Shown: in pieces, positions 32,798 to 42,494 of the stretch | Layout of the letters: every line of letters starts with the position of its first letter | How positions within the stretch are numbered: the first letter of the stretch is position 1 | Assembly: GCA_028671895.1 (NCBI GenBank) | Contig: CM053813.1 | Location: 12,400,001-12,464,000 of the forward strand | Source: Oenanthe sinensis | Lineage: Eukaryota > Streptophyta > Magnoliopsida > Apiales > Apiaceae | Length of the DNA stretch: 64,000 nt | Direction of reading: 5' to 3' | Translations under genes and position numbers: made by a program | Notes under the pieces: generated by a model | The model's database searches: none | Told to the model about the DNA's origin: nothing | What the model saw: the letters and a program-made list of their open reading frames with translations, nothing else

Positions 32798-35134
32798 TTA
32801 CTTGACTGTTCCTACCTTCCTAAAAACAGTCTTAACAACTTTCTGGTTAGACTTAGGAATATATGATTCCTTCTTCTCAAGTGAAGGAGTTGCAGTCTTG
32901 GATTTAGCAAATTTACTGTTGATGTGCTGTCTAGGTGTCATGTTATCTTTCTTAGCTATCATGCGTTTAAAGTAAGCAGTCATAGCATTAAAAGCACATA
33001 ACATGCAATTCATTATACCACATGGTTTATGGAAAGCATCAATAGTAGGCATGTTATTTAATACAGTAGGGGGCTTAACAGATTCTACTTCAATTTTATC
33101 AGAATCTTTGAAGTTTTCAGTAGAATGGAATTTATTGTTACTATTCCTACTGTTAACAAACATGTTGGGTCTGTTCATTTTATTCTTTAAGTCTTTTACA
33201 CCTATACCAGGTCTGGGGGAATCAGAGGTTCCCATATCTTTCACTGGTATCTTTGGTGCACACTTCTCTTTCTGGACATTAACTCCTTTTATGTCCTTAA
33301 CCTGTTCTCCTCTCTTCTTCTCTTCCTCAAGATCTTCCAACTGCATTTCATATGCAATCAGTACAGAGCTCTCAAGGATAGGTTCAGCTATCGGTGTTAT
33401 GAAGAGAGGTTTTGGTGTGTCTTTAACAACATGTGGGATACCCCTTTCTACAGCACTTTTTCTAAAGGGGGTTATGTTGCTTGGCTTTCCTACAGATTTA
33501 TTGTACTCGAAGCCTATCCCAACTTTACGACTTATTTCTTGTTGGTCAACTAGGTTCTTTACAATATATGAGGAATTCTTATATGCAAGACACTTCTTCT
33601 TTTCTTCTTCTATCTGGTTTCTGAGATTAGCTTCTGTTACAACATGACAACTGACTTTACTGACTTGAACAGATAAGTCTTCAGTCAACTTAGCAGTCAA
33701 CCTGTCATGATTTCTTTTTAACTGTTTAAAAACTTCAGTCTCATCAACTAACTCTTTGACTTTGAGTCTGAGTTTCTTAACCTTATCTCTTTCGCCATCT
33801 AGTTCTTTACCTAGCAATGCAAACATTTTAGGACAAGAATGATTTACCTCTATTCCTCTGTCACGGGTGGGAGACAGTGATTCCTCTGATGAATCCATAA
33901 GAGCAAGATTTCCCAGCTCTTCCTCATCATCATTATCTGAGTCATCCCAGCTTTTGCCTGCTGCTAGATAGGACTTTTCTTGATGCTTTTTCACGAGCGC
34001 ATCATATTTCTCCTTGACCTCTTCGTAAGACTCTTTCTTCTTCCCTTGCTTAGGCTTCTTGCACTCAGTTGCGAAGTGGCCTAGTTCATTATAGTTGAAG
34101 CAACGAAACTTGCTTCTATCAACTAAGCCGGTCTTGTAGCCGCTTTTTGATACTGCTGTCGAAGAACCTCCTTTTTGGAATCTTCCAAAATTAGGCTTAC
34201 TTCTGAATTTGGAGTTTCTTCGGAATCTCATGTTGCCAAACTTCCTGGCAACCATAGCTAGAGATTCATCTTCCAGCTGGTCTAGTTCTTCCAGTGAGTA
34301 GAAATCACCATCTTCTTGTTTGTCAGCAGTATGTCCAAGTTCTGGAACCACATACTCTGTTGAACTGTTAGAAGGTGCAACAACCTTCACTTCTTCTTTC
34401 TCTGGTGCTTCTACCATTAATGCCTTGGAGGAACTCGGTACCTTACCTCTTCCATACATCTCTCTGGTTTGGATCTGTTCCGGCTCATAAGTTTTTAAAA
34501 CTCCGTAGAGTCTTTCTAGGGTTACTTCTTTCATGTCCCTAGATTCCCGGATGGCTGCAATCCTGTGCTCCAGATGCTCGGGTAAGGTCAGCAAAAACTT
34601 CCTGTTCACCTCTTGGTTCTGATAAAACTTTCCATTCATATTGAGCTCGTTTATCAATTTGTTTAGTCTCTGAAACACCTCAGAGATACCCTCACCAGGG
34701 TTGGATCTAAACTGCTCATATTGGGTGGTCAGGATCTCCAGTCTATTCTCCTTAACTTCTTCAGTTCCCTCATTGATAATTTCAATTGTTTCCCAGATCT
34801 GTTTTGCATTCTTGCAATTGACTACTTGGTTGTACATGATGTAGTCTAGGGATTCAATTAATATGAGCTTCAGGTTATTATCAAGGGACACAGCTTTTGT
34901 TTCCTCATCTGTATAGTCTGCCAGACTTTTAGGAAACTCTCTGTGGGGAATTACGACCCCATCAACCGTGTGTTCGAGAATAACTGATATAGGGGGTTCA
35001 ACACCTTTGGCCATGACTAATGCATACTTGGGATTTGCAATCCCGATAAACAATAGCATTTTGTGTTTCCACAAGTTGTAGTGTTCTCTGTCAAATTGTG
35101 GAATTTTTATGCTCGTCACTTTTTGGGTACTCAT
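32798..35134 (-). CDS. Element C gag, zinc knuckle missing one Cys
   Basis: ATG at 35134 (MSTQKVTSIKIPQFDREHYN) opens a 778-codon frame with a copia gag (UBN2-like) domain in residues 10-215 (NLWKHKMLLFIG, KQIWETIEIINEGTEEVKEN, LNKLINELNMNGKF). The nucleocapsid motif at 345-358 reads CFNYNELGHFATEC. The second Cys of C-x2-C-x4-H-x4-C is Tyr348 (codon TAT at 34091-34093). A Lys/Glu-rich tail with coiled-coil character follows, long as is usual for Sirevirus Gag. Start choice rests on homology at the N-terminus and the position after the primer site. Gag forms the particle; loss of a zinc ligand would be expected to impair RNA packaging. Confidence 0.95.
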   Translation of the reverse strand: MSTQKVTSIKIPQFDREHYNLWKHKMLLFIGIANPKYALVMAKGVEPPISVILEHTVDGVVIPHREFPKSLADYTDEETKAVSLDNNLKLILIESLDYIMYNQVVNCKNAKQIWETIEIINEGTEEVKENRLEILTTQYEQFRSNPGEGISEVFQRLNKLINELNMNGKFYQNQEVNRKFLLTLPEHLEHRIAAIRESRDMKEVTLERLYGVLKTYEPEQIQTREMYGRGKVPSSSKALMVEAPEKEEVKVVAPSNSSTEYVVPELGHTADKQEDGDFYSLEELDQLEDESLAMVARKFGNMRFRRNSKFRSKPNFGRFQKGGSSTAVSKSGYKTGLVDRSKFRCFNYNELGHFATECKKPKQGKKKESYEEVKEKYDALVKKHQEKSYLAAGKSWDDSDNDDEEELGNLALMDSSEESLSPTRDRGIEVNHSCPKMFALLGKELDGERDKVKKLRLKVKELVDETEVFKQLKRNHDRLTAKLTEDLSVQVSKVSCHVVTEANLRNQIEEEKKKCLAYKNSSYIVKNLVDQQEISRKVGIGFEYNKSVGKPSNITPFRKSAVERGIPHVVKDTPKPLFITPIAEPILESSVLIAYEMQLEDLEEEKKRGEQVKDIKGVNVQKEKCAPKIPVKDMGTSDSPRPGIGVKDLKNKMNRPNMFVNSRNSNNKFHSTENFKDSDKIEVESVKPPTVLNNMPTIDAFHKPCGIMNCMLCAFNAMTAYFKRMIAKKDNMTPRQHINSKFAKSKTATPSLEKKESYIPKSNQKVVKTVFRKVGTVK

Positions 35135-35321
35135 CTTTAATAAGATTAAAAATTAAGTGTTTCAAAAAATATTTTAATTTTTGACTTAAAACAATTTTTG
35201 ATCAAAAATAATTTTTCAGAAAAAAATTATTTCGAAAAAAAATTATTTCGAATTTAAAATAATTTTTGTGATCTGTATGAGTTCGCGGAATTTGATTTGG
35301 ATCTGATATTAACTAAATCAA

Positions 35322-35336
35322 CCAACTCTGATACCA
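35322..35336 (-). promoter_or_regulatory. Primer-binding site, tRNA-iMet (element C)
   Basis: The minus strand reads TGGTATCAGAGTTGG, two bases from the 5' LTR, a standard initiator-Met tRNA primer site. Confidence 0.92.
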
Positions 35337-35338
35337 AT

Positions 35339-35934
35339 TGTTGGTCCCTGATATTGTAGAAGGGGGGTTGAATACAATATCTGAAATTTAATCGCGGAAT
35401 AATTTGGATTAAAAATATTATTTTAATTACTCACGAAATATTAATTGGAATGAAATACTGTTCAAGTGAAAGATATAATTTTAACTTGATTAGTATTATA
35501 AAATTAATATTTAGAAAACTGTTATATAATTGATAAAAAGTCTAGAACGAATTCGACATGAAGTGTTCGTGTTTAATCAATTATATTCAAACTCAGCACA
35601 GAAATCTGTGAATATTACAATGTAGATAAATTACTGAATTTGATCTGATTTTTCTAACTCTTAACAAGTTGAACACTTACAAATGAAGGGCTGATCTCAT
35701 ATTTATAGAGATTTGAAAAAGGCTGCTATGACCTTTTTCAGCATGACTTTATTTCAAGAAAATAAGTCTGTATGACTTATTTTAACACTTGTATGACTTA
35801 TAAAAACCTGGGTAAGACTTATTCTTGGTCGGTATGACTTATTTTACTAATTAAAAACTCGGTATGACTTTTTAATTAAATAAAAATAAGTCCAGCATGA
35901 CCTTTTGAGCATTGAAAACTAGGTATGACTTATT

Positions 35935-35978
<44 letters not shown>

Positions 35979-36742
35979 CTCGGTATGACTTATTAATAAG
36001 TCATTCGAACTGATTATATATATATAATTCGGTATGACTTAATAATAAGTCATTCGGTATGACTTATTAATAAGTCATTCGAATTGTTTAAATGAATAAG
36101 TTATTTTAATCATTTCTTTTATAATAAATTAATTCTACTTAAATTAATTAAATAATTTATAAATTAAATTAAATTCAATCTTGAATTAATTTAATTAAAT
36201 AAATTAAATAACTAACTTACTTGGATTGTAGAAATAACATATTATAGAGATCTTGTTTAAACTGCAGTCTTCTTGATTTTTCTTTGCCTTCTGATCTTGA
36301 AACCTCTTGATTAAATGAAGAATAAATATTTGTATTTAGTTGACACACAAATGTACTGTCTGGTTCATTTGTGTCATACTAATAAATATTCTCCTTTTAA
36401 TAACTTTTAAATTAAAGACCTTCTGTCATTTCTTCTGCTTCACTGTCTTCATTCTTGTTCTGGAATCTACTTGTAGTAACCACTTGAAATCTTCTATATC
36501 TTCTGTCTTCTATAGAAGTACTACCACAATATTTATTTTCACTGACGCTTGAACATATAAATGAACTTCTTCCAGTGTTGAGTAGCAATCCTATAAAACT
36601 TCTTCTGATACTTAGATCCTTTGGGATTAGTTGACTGTCTTCGTCTTGATTCATGTTTGGTGTTTGTTATTTACTTCTCTTTAATAGCTAGAGTTGAGTT
36701 GTCATCTAATTATTACAAATAGGCCTAGTCATATGCCTTTCA
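35339..36742 (-). repeat. 5' LTR of element C
   Basis: 1,404 bp, same termini as the 3' LTR. A minus-strand TATA box (CTATAAATA) lies at about 35700-35708, downstream of the CGGTATGACTTA array (35764-36090). A long TA run (about 35937-35977) has expanded relative to the other LTR. The ORF at 36412-36654 lies within the LTR and is not regarded as a gene. Confidence 0.95.
35764..36090. repeat. CGGTATGACTTA array in 5' LTR of C
   Basis: Same array as in the 3' LTR with one long palindromic unit fewer and a longer (TA)n tract. Confidence 0.9.
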
Positions 36743-38640
36743 GTGCATGCTCATTGTGTGGGTGTCCAAGGCTATACTAGTGTTCTCATCGAGTTCTGGA
36801 GGTGTTTTACAGTCAGCAGTCACACTCGGCTTAGTGGGTAAGGGCAATAAATTATCACTCTGACTCACTATAATTGTTTCACTCCTCTCATTTTAAGCTT
36901 CTAGTCCACCAACAACCATCAATTCATTTGGATTCTCATCACCTGATTCATTAGAATTAACTGAATCACCACCAAGTAAAGTATTACCTTGTAAAGGTGT
37001 TATGGATCTATCATGGATAAGCACTGTCGCAGCACTAAACTCATTAGCCTTGGCTAAACCACTATCTAATGGAGCCTTACCTACTTGAAGTGGGTTATCC
37101 CAATATGTTAAATCTTTTTAGGAATCCCGCCTTAGCTCATCCGATGATCTCTTTCCAAGGGGTTGCCTCACACCTTCACCGTAAATGGGAGGTGTAATTC
37201 CTTTTCCAGGGTTTGGAAATTTTCCTTCCATGAGGGGCGATGTAGTAGGTAATATAATTAATGGCAGTGGAGATCCTACGTTTCCTCGGAACCCAGTGAT
37301 GGGAATTCTGTATGATATCCCCTTTCTAGCTCATCCGTAGAATTCTTGCCAAAAAGTTACCTCAACTCGCCAGATAAATCTAAACGAGGTCCCACCCCTA
37401 AAAGATCCAGAGGAGTTGCTTCTGGTGAGGTAGATATATTGGAAAATATAATGAGTGGTTGATTCGAGTTCGTGTCTCCTCTCTCAAATGTCGATACATT
37501 TACTTCCATCAATTCTTCCTCTAAGATAAGACATTGCAGGATCAAATCTATTTCAACATTTAATTGCTCCAGGATCTGAAGGTCTAAAACAAGAGGTGGA
37601 ACAGGTTCAAGGCTAGCAGTTGCGTCAGGCTGAAATTTTCTTCTTTTAAGAGTAGAAAAAATTGCTCGAGTTATGACAAACACATCCATATTTGGTACAC
37701 TAAAGGAACTGACTCCCTCACACTCAATAAACAGTTTTCTTTTTAACGGCAGAGGAGTGTAGACTTGTGTTTGTTGTTATACGACAGTGGTTGGAACTTG
37801 TTCGTTTTTAGATTCTTTATCGGTTCCTAAGGCCACTGGGGGCACTGATGTGTGTGATGCCAAGAATGGCTTAGAAGAATCCAAAAGTATCATATATTCA
37901 TTACTTAGGAAATCATAGGGATCAAAGTTTAAGAATTTACCTTCCTCAGCATTTACCACTGGTGAACCATGAATGTAAGGATGTTCAATTTCTTCAACCT
38001 CTTCAGTTTCCTCAGCTTCTTCATTAATTTTCACTAATTGTTCTTCTTCAACTTCTTCTTCTATTTCTATCATCATTGGATCTTCAGGTACATGAAGACC
38101 TCTTTCAGGTAGACTTGGCAAAGAATTTTGCAGCATAACACTATACGTATAATCTATTAGTCGTGAGATGTTCAGATTCAAATAATCTACCTTGTGATCT
38201 ACATACAGAATAATAGTCTTTTTCACAAGTGAACAAGAAGACTCTACACTTCCGGAGAATGTCTGAAGTTCATCTGGAGTTAGAACATCATTCAGTATTA
38301 ATTGTATGAACTTTGGATAATAAATTCAACATTATAAGCATTGATGTTTGTTTTTTCCTCATTTCCCATAACAGAAATGAATTCAACCATAATTAAACTG
38401 CCAAACCTTATGTTTAGGTTGTTTGCTACAACATACCCTATCTTTTGAGTATAACAGGTGATACTGTGCCAACCTCCCTTTTTAGGGGCAAAAGCATGAT
38501 TGAATATATTGAAAAAGATATTCCACTCCTTAGGGAGGTTATATTTATAAATCTCTTTTAAATTCAACTCTCCATGGTGTGAAATAGACATGAAGAAATT
38601 ATACAATTCAGGCTTATCACCTGTTGTCAAAAACTTTCTA
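36743..38640 (-). pseudogene. Element D env-like ORF, N-terminal and central part
   Basis: The piece at 38298-38630 (PELYNFFMSISHHGELNLKE, NIRFGSLIMVEFISVMG) aligns with residues 90-185 of the element C env-like ORF (FFYSIRYKGEINL, NFGKLILKEIIRKMG). It is followed leftwards by acidic and Ser/Thr-rich pieces (37777-38226, 37357-37689) in the same order as in C. Stops and frame changes separate them. The first ~90 residues of the C protein have no counterpart: the primer site at 38655 comes instead. The left edge is the element C insertion point. Confidence 0.7.
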
Positions 38641-38654
38641 TATGTCGAAACCTC

Positions 38655-38666
38655 GCTCTGATACTA
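38655..38666 (-). promoter_or_regulatory. Primer-binding site beside env-like ORF
   Basis: The minus strand reads TAGTATCAGAGC, 11 of 12 bases of the iMet site, two bases from an LTR start (38669), with the same spacing as in element C. Only about 25 bp separate it from the env-like remnant. Confidence 0.75.
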
Positions 38667-38668
38667 AT

Positions 38669-38840
38669 TGTTATTTATAAAATCTCGAAAGATTACTACA
38701 TAAATTGTAGAAGGGGGGTTGAATACAATTTCAATAAATCTTTTAACTTTCTTGCAATGAAAAAATTTAAACAGAAAATGAAACCAGAAAGCTGAGAACA
38801 TAGATAAAAAATTACTAGTAGATTGAAATTAGTTTAAATA
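38669..38840 (-). repeat. Truncated Sirevirus-like LTR
   Basis: In plus orientation it starts TGTTATTTATAAAATC and carries GTAGAAGGGGGGTTGAATAC, the core shared by LTRs of C, D, E and G. After about 170 bp it gives way to an unrelated copia LTR. It is not the same LTR as 10902-12266 outside the shared core. Confidence 0.65.
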
Positions 38841-39900
38841 ACTCATTTATTCTATTTATATAATTAATTAAGTCATACTTAATTAATATCATAAATAAAA
38901 TAAATTATTTATTTAATTTAAATTCACAATTTAAATTATTTCTCCTTCAAGCGTTCTTTTTGTGTGACCCTGTAGGTTATTGTTACGTTGGCAATAATTT
39001 TAATATCTAATTAAAATTGTAAACAATGAGCGGCATCTAGTAATACATCATTGCTACCCAAGTAATAATAATAAATCGGTGATTCGATTAAGCCTTTCGT
39101 GACTAATGTTCCATATAATATAATCCCTTTAATCTTGATATTATAAATTAAACTCAAAGCATGTCTCGTGTCATCCTCTTCATAATTTAATCTTTATTTT
39201 CTTGATCAATGAGTAGACTATTAAAATCAAATCAACATTTGAGCACGGCCGTGCATTTCATAGTCTCACTCAAACAAGAGGCCAATAATATCACTCCTAC
39301 AATTATGAGGATTAAATCTCATCTAGATCATTCATATTTCTCATACGATTCATAATATACCCAATGTCCACTTTTATCATCACCCGGTCAAAGGTAACTT
39401 TTAATGTAATCAAAGTATATTAATTCTCATATAGAAATATAATGATTTCAGGTCTAAGGATCATTACACCATTATCATAGTGAGAATTACTTATGACACT
39501 TATTTAACATGTAGAATCTCACGGCTGGTCATTCCAGTGCCATGCATTGATACATGCACTTATGTTCTTGACTTTAGTATCACCATACCTATGACCAATG
39601 AGATGTGGTCATCTGTCAAGAAACATACTAGTCTTTGTTCATTATTATTGTCCTTAAATAATAATACTCGACTATGGAATTTGAGGAATAAGATACTATT
39701 CATATAATCTCATTTTTAAGTCACATACTTAAAGATATATAATATGTATCAAAATTCTAAGGACATTTATTATGCTTTCAATTTATTACGCAGTAAATAA
39801 AACATAATAAATAAATAATAATCAATAAAACATAATCGTTAATAATAAATATTTTCCTTAAAATATAAAAACTATTGTCTCTAGAGCACAATTACTAACA
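38841..39900 (-). mobile_element. Copia LTR fragment of the A/B type
   Basis: Minus-strand copy beginning TGTTAGTAATTGTGCTC at 39900 and matching the element B LTR (42495-44029) for about 1 kb, including the GGTCACACAAA block. The distal part is missing. The left boundary is approximate. No internal region is attached. Confidence 0.85.
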
Positions 39901-40577
39901 AATTCCACTATCCACAACCACAATATCTTGAACTTATTGTGTTTGCATAGCCTTTCCCACATCTTCTTCTTCTCCAACTCCCCTAACTCCATGCCTAGCT
40001 CTATAATTAATTCTTCAGCTAGTTTCTCAACATTCTATTCATTAGGTACTTGTGCACTCTCAATCTCTCTATTTTGCATCAGGGTCTCATCTTGAGATCT
40101 CACCTCTCCCTCACTCATAGTGTGTGCATTTTCTTGTGTATCCTCTCCTCTTACCTCCCCTAAAGAAGTGGGGAGCCTCACACTCATTTTCTAACCTTTT
40201 TCTAGGTTACAATCCTACCACTCCACACCCTCACTCAAATGAAATAATATGTTTGTAATATTAATAGATATATTAGCATTGATCGATGGATCAGGGATAT
40301 CCATCGATGGATGAGTATCTTTTTGTAGAGCATCAATCCATGGATGATGAATATCAGTTGATTGAGTATCCATTGATTAAAGAATAGTAGTTTATTGAGT
40401 TTGGAAGGTTTCAAATATAATTTTTAAAAGAGATTTGAAATAGAGTCGTATTCCTCTAAGGTGTTACCCTTATTTTGAGAAATAGGAGAGAGTGTTGGTT
40501 GCTCCTTGAGTTATAAAGAAGCAGAATTTAAGAATGTTTGATTGTCTAAAGAAATGAAATTAGAAATATGTGGAGTT
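39901..40577 (-). pseudogene. Env-like ORF remnant (Sirevirus-like)
   Basis: The minus strand has the Ser/Glu-rich, stop-ridden composition of the central env-like region, with several CATCGATGGATG words at 40280-40390 like those of the F-family LTR. There is no clear open frame. It is bounded by a copia LTR fragment on the left and the element E LTR on the right. Assignment rests on composition and context. Confidence 0.35.
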
Positions 40578-41480
40578 TGTTAGGTCCCAAATCATCATAA
40601 AAGGGGGGTTGAATATAAGGTAGGTAATTTTTAACTTAATTTGCGGATAATAATTGTGTGTATTTTGTTCTTGAGGTTTGAAACTATAATCACAAAATAA
40701 CACAACTTGTTCAGGGAAATATCAATATATTATAAAATCCTCAAGGTGATACACTTTAATCCAAAGATTAGCTATAATGATTTCGGATTAATACAAACAA
40801 CAAATACAGTTGGGTGTTTATGTATGTCTTTAATATAGCTCTCATAGGTTGTTGTGTGTAATGAAGAATATACATAAGTAAATTGCTTTTGTTCCATTTT
40901 GTGTAGACTTGTGCCTTCATTAAATATGTGGCTGAATATTACCAAAGTAAAATGACTTGAGCAATTCTAATGAAAAGCTGAGTGGCTCCAACACATGGTG
41001 TGTTCCCTTGAATAGTTTTGAGTGGCGCCTTGTTTACCCCTTATATAGGAGCCACTTAACACCTAAGTGGCGCCTATACATTGTCTTACCTTGTATATGA
41101 TCCACTTGAGTGCTAAGTGGCATCTATACATTGTGATGCCATGTATATGAGCCACTTAGGATCTGAGTGGCGTCTATACATGTTATTGCCTTGTATAGGA
41201 TTCACTTAGGTGCTAAGTGGCACCTATACATGGAAATGTATAATTTCCTTAGAAAATATCCATGCTTTGTGTGAGTGGCTCCTCAAGAGTGAATCCCTTC
41301 TGTGTCTTCAATTAAGTGGCGCCTCTATAGTGAAACATAAGTATTCTTCACTTAGAATCTTTTTTAGCCTTCAGTTATGTTCCATTTTCTTCAAACACTT
41401 TTCCACTCTTCTTTGCAATCAACTATTTTCTTCTGAATGTACAAGATAATTATTTTCTTGACGTGTTGATGCTTAGTACA
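40578..41480 (-). repeat. LTR of element E (distal end unclear)
   Basis: Starts TGTTAGGTCCCAAATC with the GGGGGGTTGAATA core. A minus-strand CCTATATAAGG TATA box lies at 41038-41049. Similarity to LTR D fades after about 41480, and no purine tract is seen before the env-like remnant, suggesting a small deletion at the LTR/ORF border. Confidence 0.7.
40980..41335. repeat. AAGTGGCGCC array in LTR E
   Basis: About six repeats of roughly 60 bp contain CTAAGTGGCGCCTATACA or a close variant (GGCGCC palindrome; CCACTTAG...CTAAGTGG inverted pair). They surround and precede the TATA box, the position taken by other arrays in LTRs C and D. Confidence 0.8.
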
Positions 41481-41579
41481 AGAATTTTGATTGTTCCTCT
41501 AGTTTGAATAGATATTTCAATTTTTAATATTCTGTTGTCTTGATGTGTTTTTCATTTTTTGGGCAAGTGTTTCCTAAGC

Positions 41580-42494
41580 CTTCCTAAAATCTTCTTTCTT
41601 CACAAGAAGCCTTGCTTTCACTAAGTCCCTTGCTTCAATTTCAAGGACATTCACTGGAGGTGGATCTTCAATTTTCTTTAAGAGTTCTTCTAAAAAAGGT
41701 ATAATGGTTATTTTTTATATGCCTTCAAACTCAAGTGATGTCTTCTTTGCAAACACGAACACTAATATTATTTTCTGAGCATCTTGAACTATTTTCGTGT
41801 TGTTTACTATTTTCAACATTCATTCCTCGATCAGAATTTGATTGATAGGCTTAAGTGTAACTTTATCGTTTTTGCATGTTGACCTCTTGATTATTGAAAG
41901 AATGTTTGTTGTAGCTTCTAAGTTGTTCTTGCTAAAGTTATTGAGTGGCAATTTCCCTGGTTGACCATATACATTTCTGTACCAATACACTAGCTCTTCT
42001 ATGTGGTTCTTTTTAATGCACGGCTCAGTGTTTGGTATGATTTCCATCTGGTCTTGTAACAAGAACTAGTTCAAGATAACATTTAGATTCCTTCTTAAGA
42101 TAACTCTGTGAAATTTCTATTGCTCGATTCAATCTGAAGGAATAAATCACTTCAGCTGCAACTACATCATTCAGAGGTATGTTTAGCTTGCTTCTTAGTA
42201 TTCCTTTAACATATTTCATGAATTCTATATGACTCCTTTCAAGATATTCATCTGTCAACGTCATATTACGTAAGGTTGTTGGCTTGTAGTAATTTACAAC
42301 TGGAGGATCAAGATAAGCTTCAATACCAATGTTTTTTATTCTATCTTCAATGAAATCCCTCATCAGCTCATTGATCTTGTCACCTGCTTCGATCACTTTT
42401 CTTTGTAGTACATACAACTCGACTATATTCATTCTATTAAGCGCCTTCATTGACATTCTCATACATCCTCTGTTGCTGAAAGTAATGTACATTC
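41580..42494 (-). pseudogene. Element E env-like ORF, C-terminal part
   Basis: The pieces 42025-42492 (155 codons; NIVELYVLQRKVIEAGDKIN, FIEDRIKNIGIEAYLDPPVV, LTDEYLERSHIEF) and 41820-42062 are paralogous to the element D remnant at 12385-13425. They differ in frame. Further decayed sequence runs to about 41580. The gene class is unknown: basic, helical, no domain recognised. Element B interrupts it immediately upstream of codon 1 of the 155-codon piece. Confidence 0.65.

Larger units (their letters stand above)
23048..36742 (-). mobile_element. Element C: Sirevirus-like copia retrotransposon with env-like ORF
   Basis: A 13.7-kb minus-strand element, in order 5' LTR (36742-35339), iMet primer site, gag, pol, a 1.27-kb spacer, a 1,164-codon env-like ORF, purine tract and 3' LTR (24454-23048). 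A large ORF downstream of a copia pol is the hallmark of Sireviruses (SIRE1/Maximus group), and the RT signature (LKQAPRTWYDTLS) agrees. The LTRs are near-identical apart from repeat-number changes, so this is the youngest element in the stack. The flanks are ATGCA (left) and GTGCA (right), a 4-of-5 match. The defects seen are few: stops between gag and pol and a Cys lost from the gag zinc knuckle. Confidence 0.95.
10902..38840 (-). mobile_element. Element D: old Sirevirus-like element, env-like ORF only, split by A and C
   Basis: On the minus strand the order is: LTR fragment with adjacent primer site (38655-38840), env-like ORF remnants (38640-36743, 23047-22644, 13710-12385), purine tract (about 12267-12285) and LTR (12266-10902). 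Sequence continuity across both younger insertions supports one host copy: removing A rejoins at its CACTA duplication, and the 22644-23047 block matches the same part of element E. No gag or pol remnant occurs anywhere in it. The two LTRs share only the GAAGGGGGGTTGAATAC core, so the right LTR may belong to another family or reflect recombination. The outer limits are therefore approximate. Confidence 0.6.

Noticed and set aside
33003..33647. 214-codon plus-strand ORF rich in Phe, Leu and Ser
   Set aside because: It lies entirely antisense to the element C gag frame; its composition is the complement of a Lys/Glu-rich coding strand.
38669..38840. This LTR as the partner of LTR 10902-12266
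   Set aside because: Beyond the shared GGGGGGTTGAATAC core the two do not align; a single LTR pair cannot be claimed.
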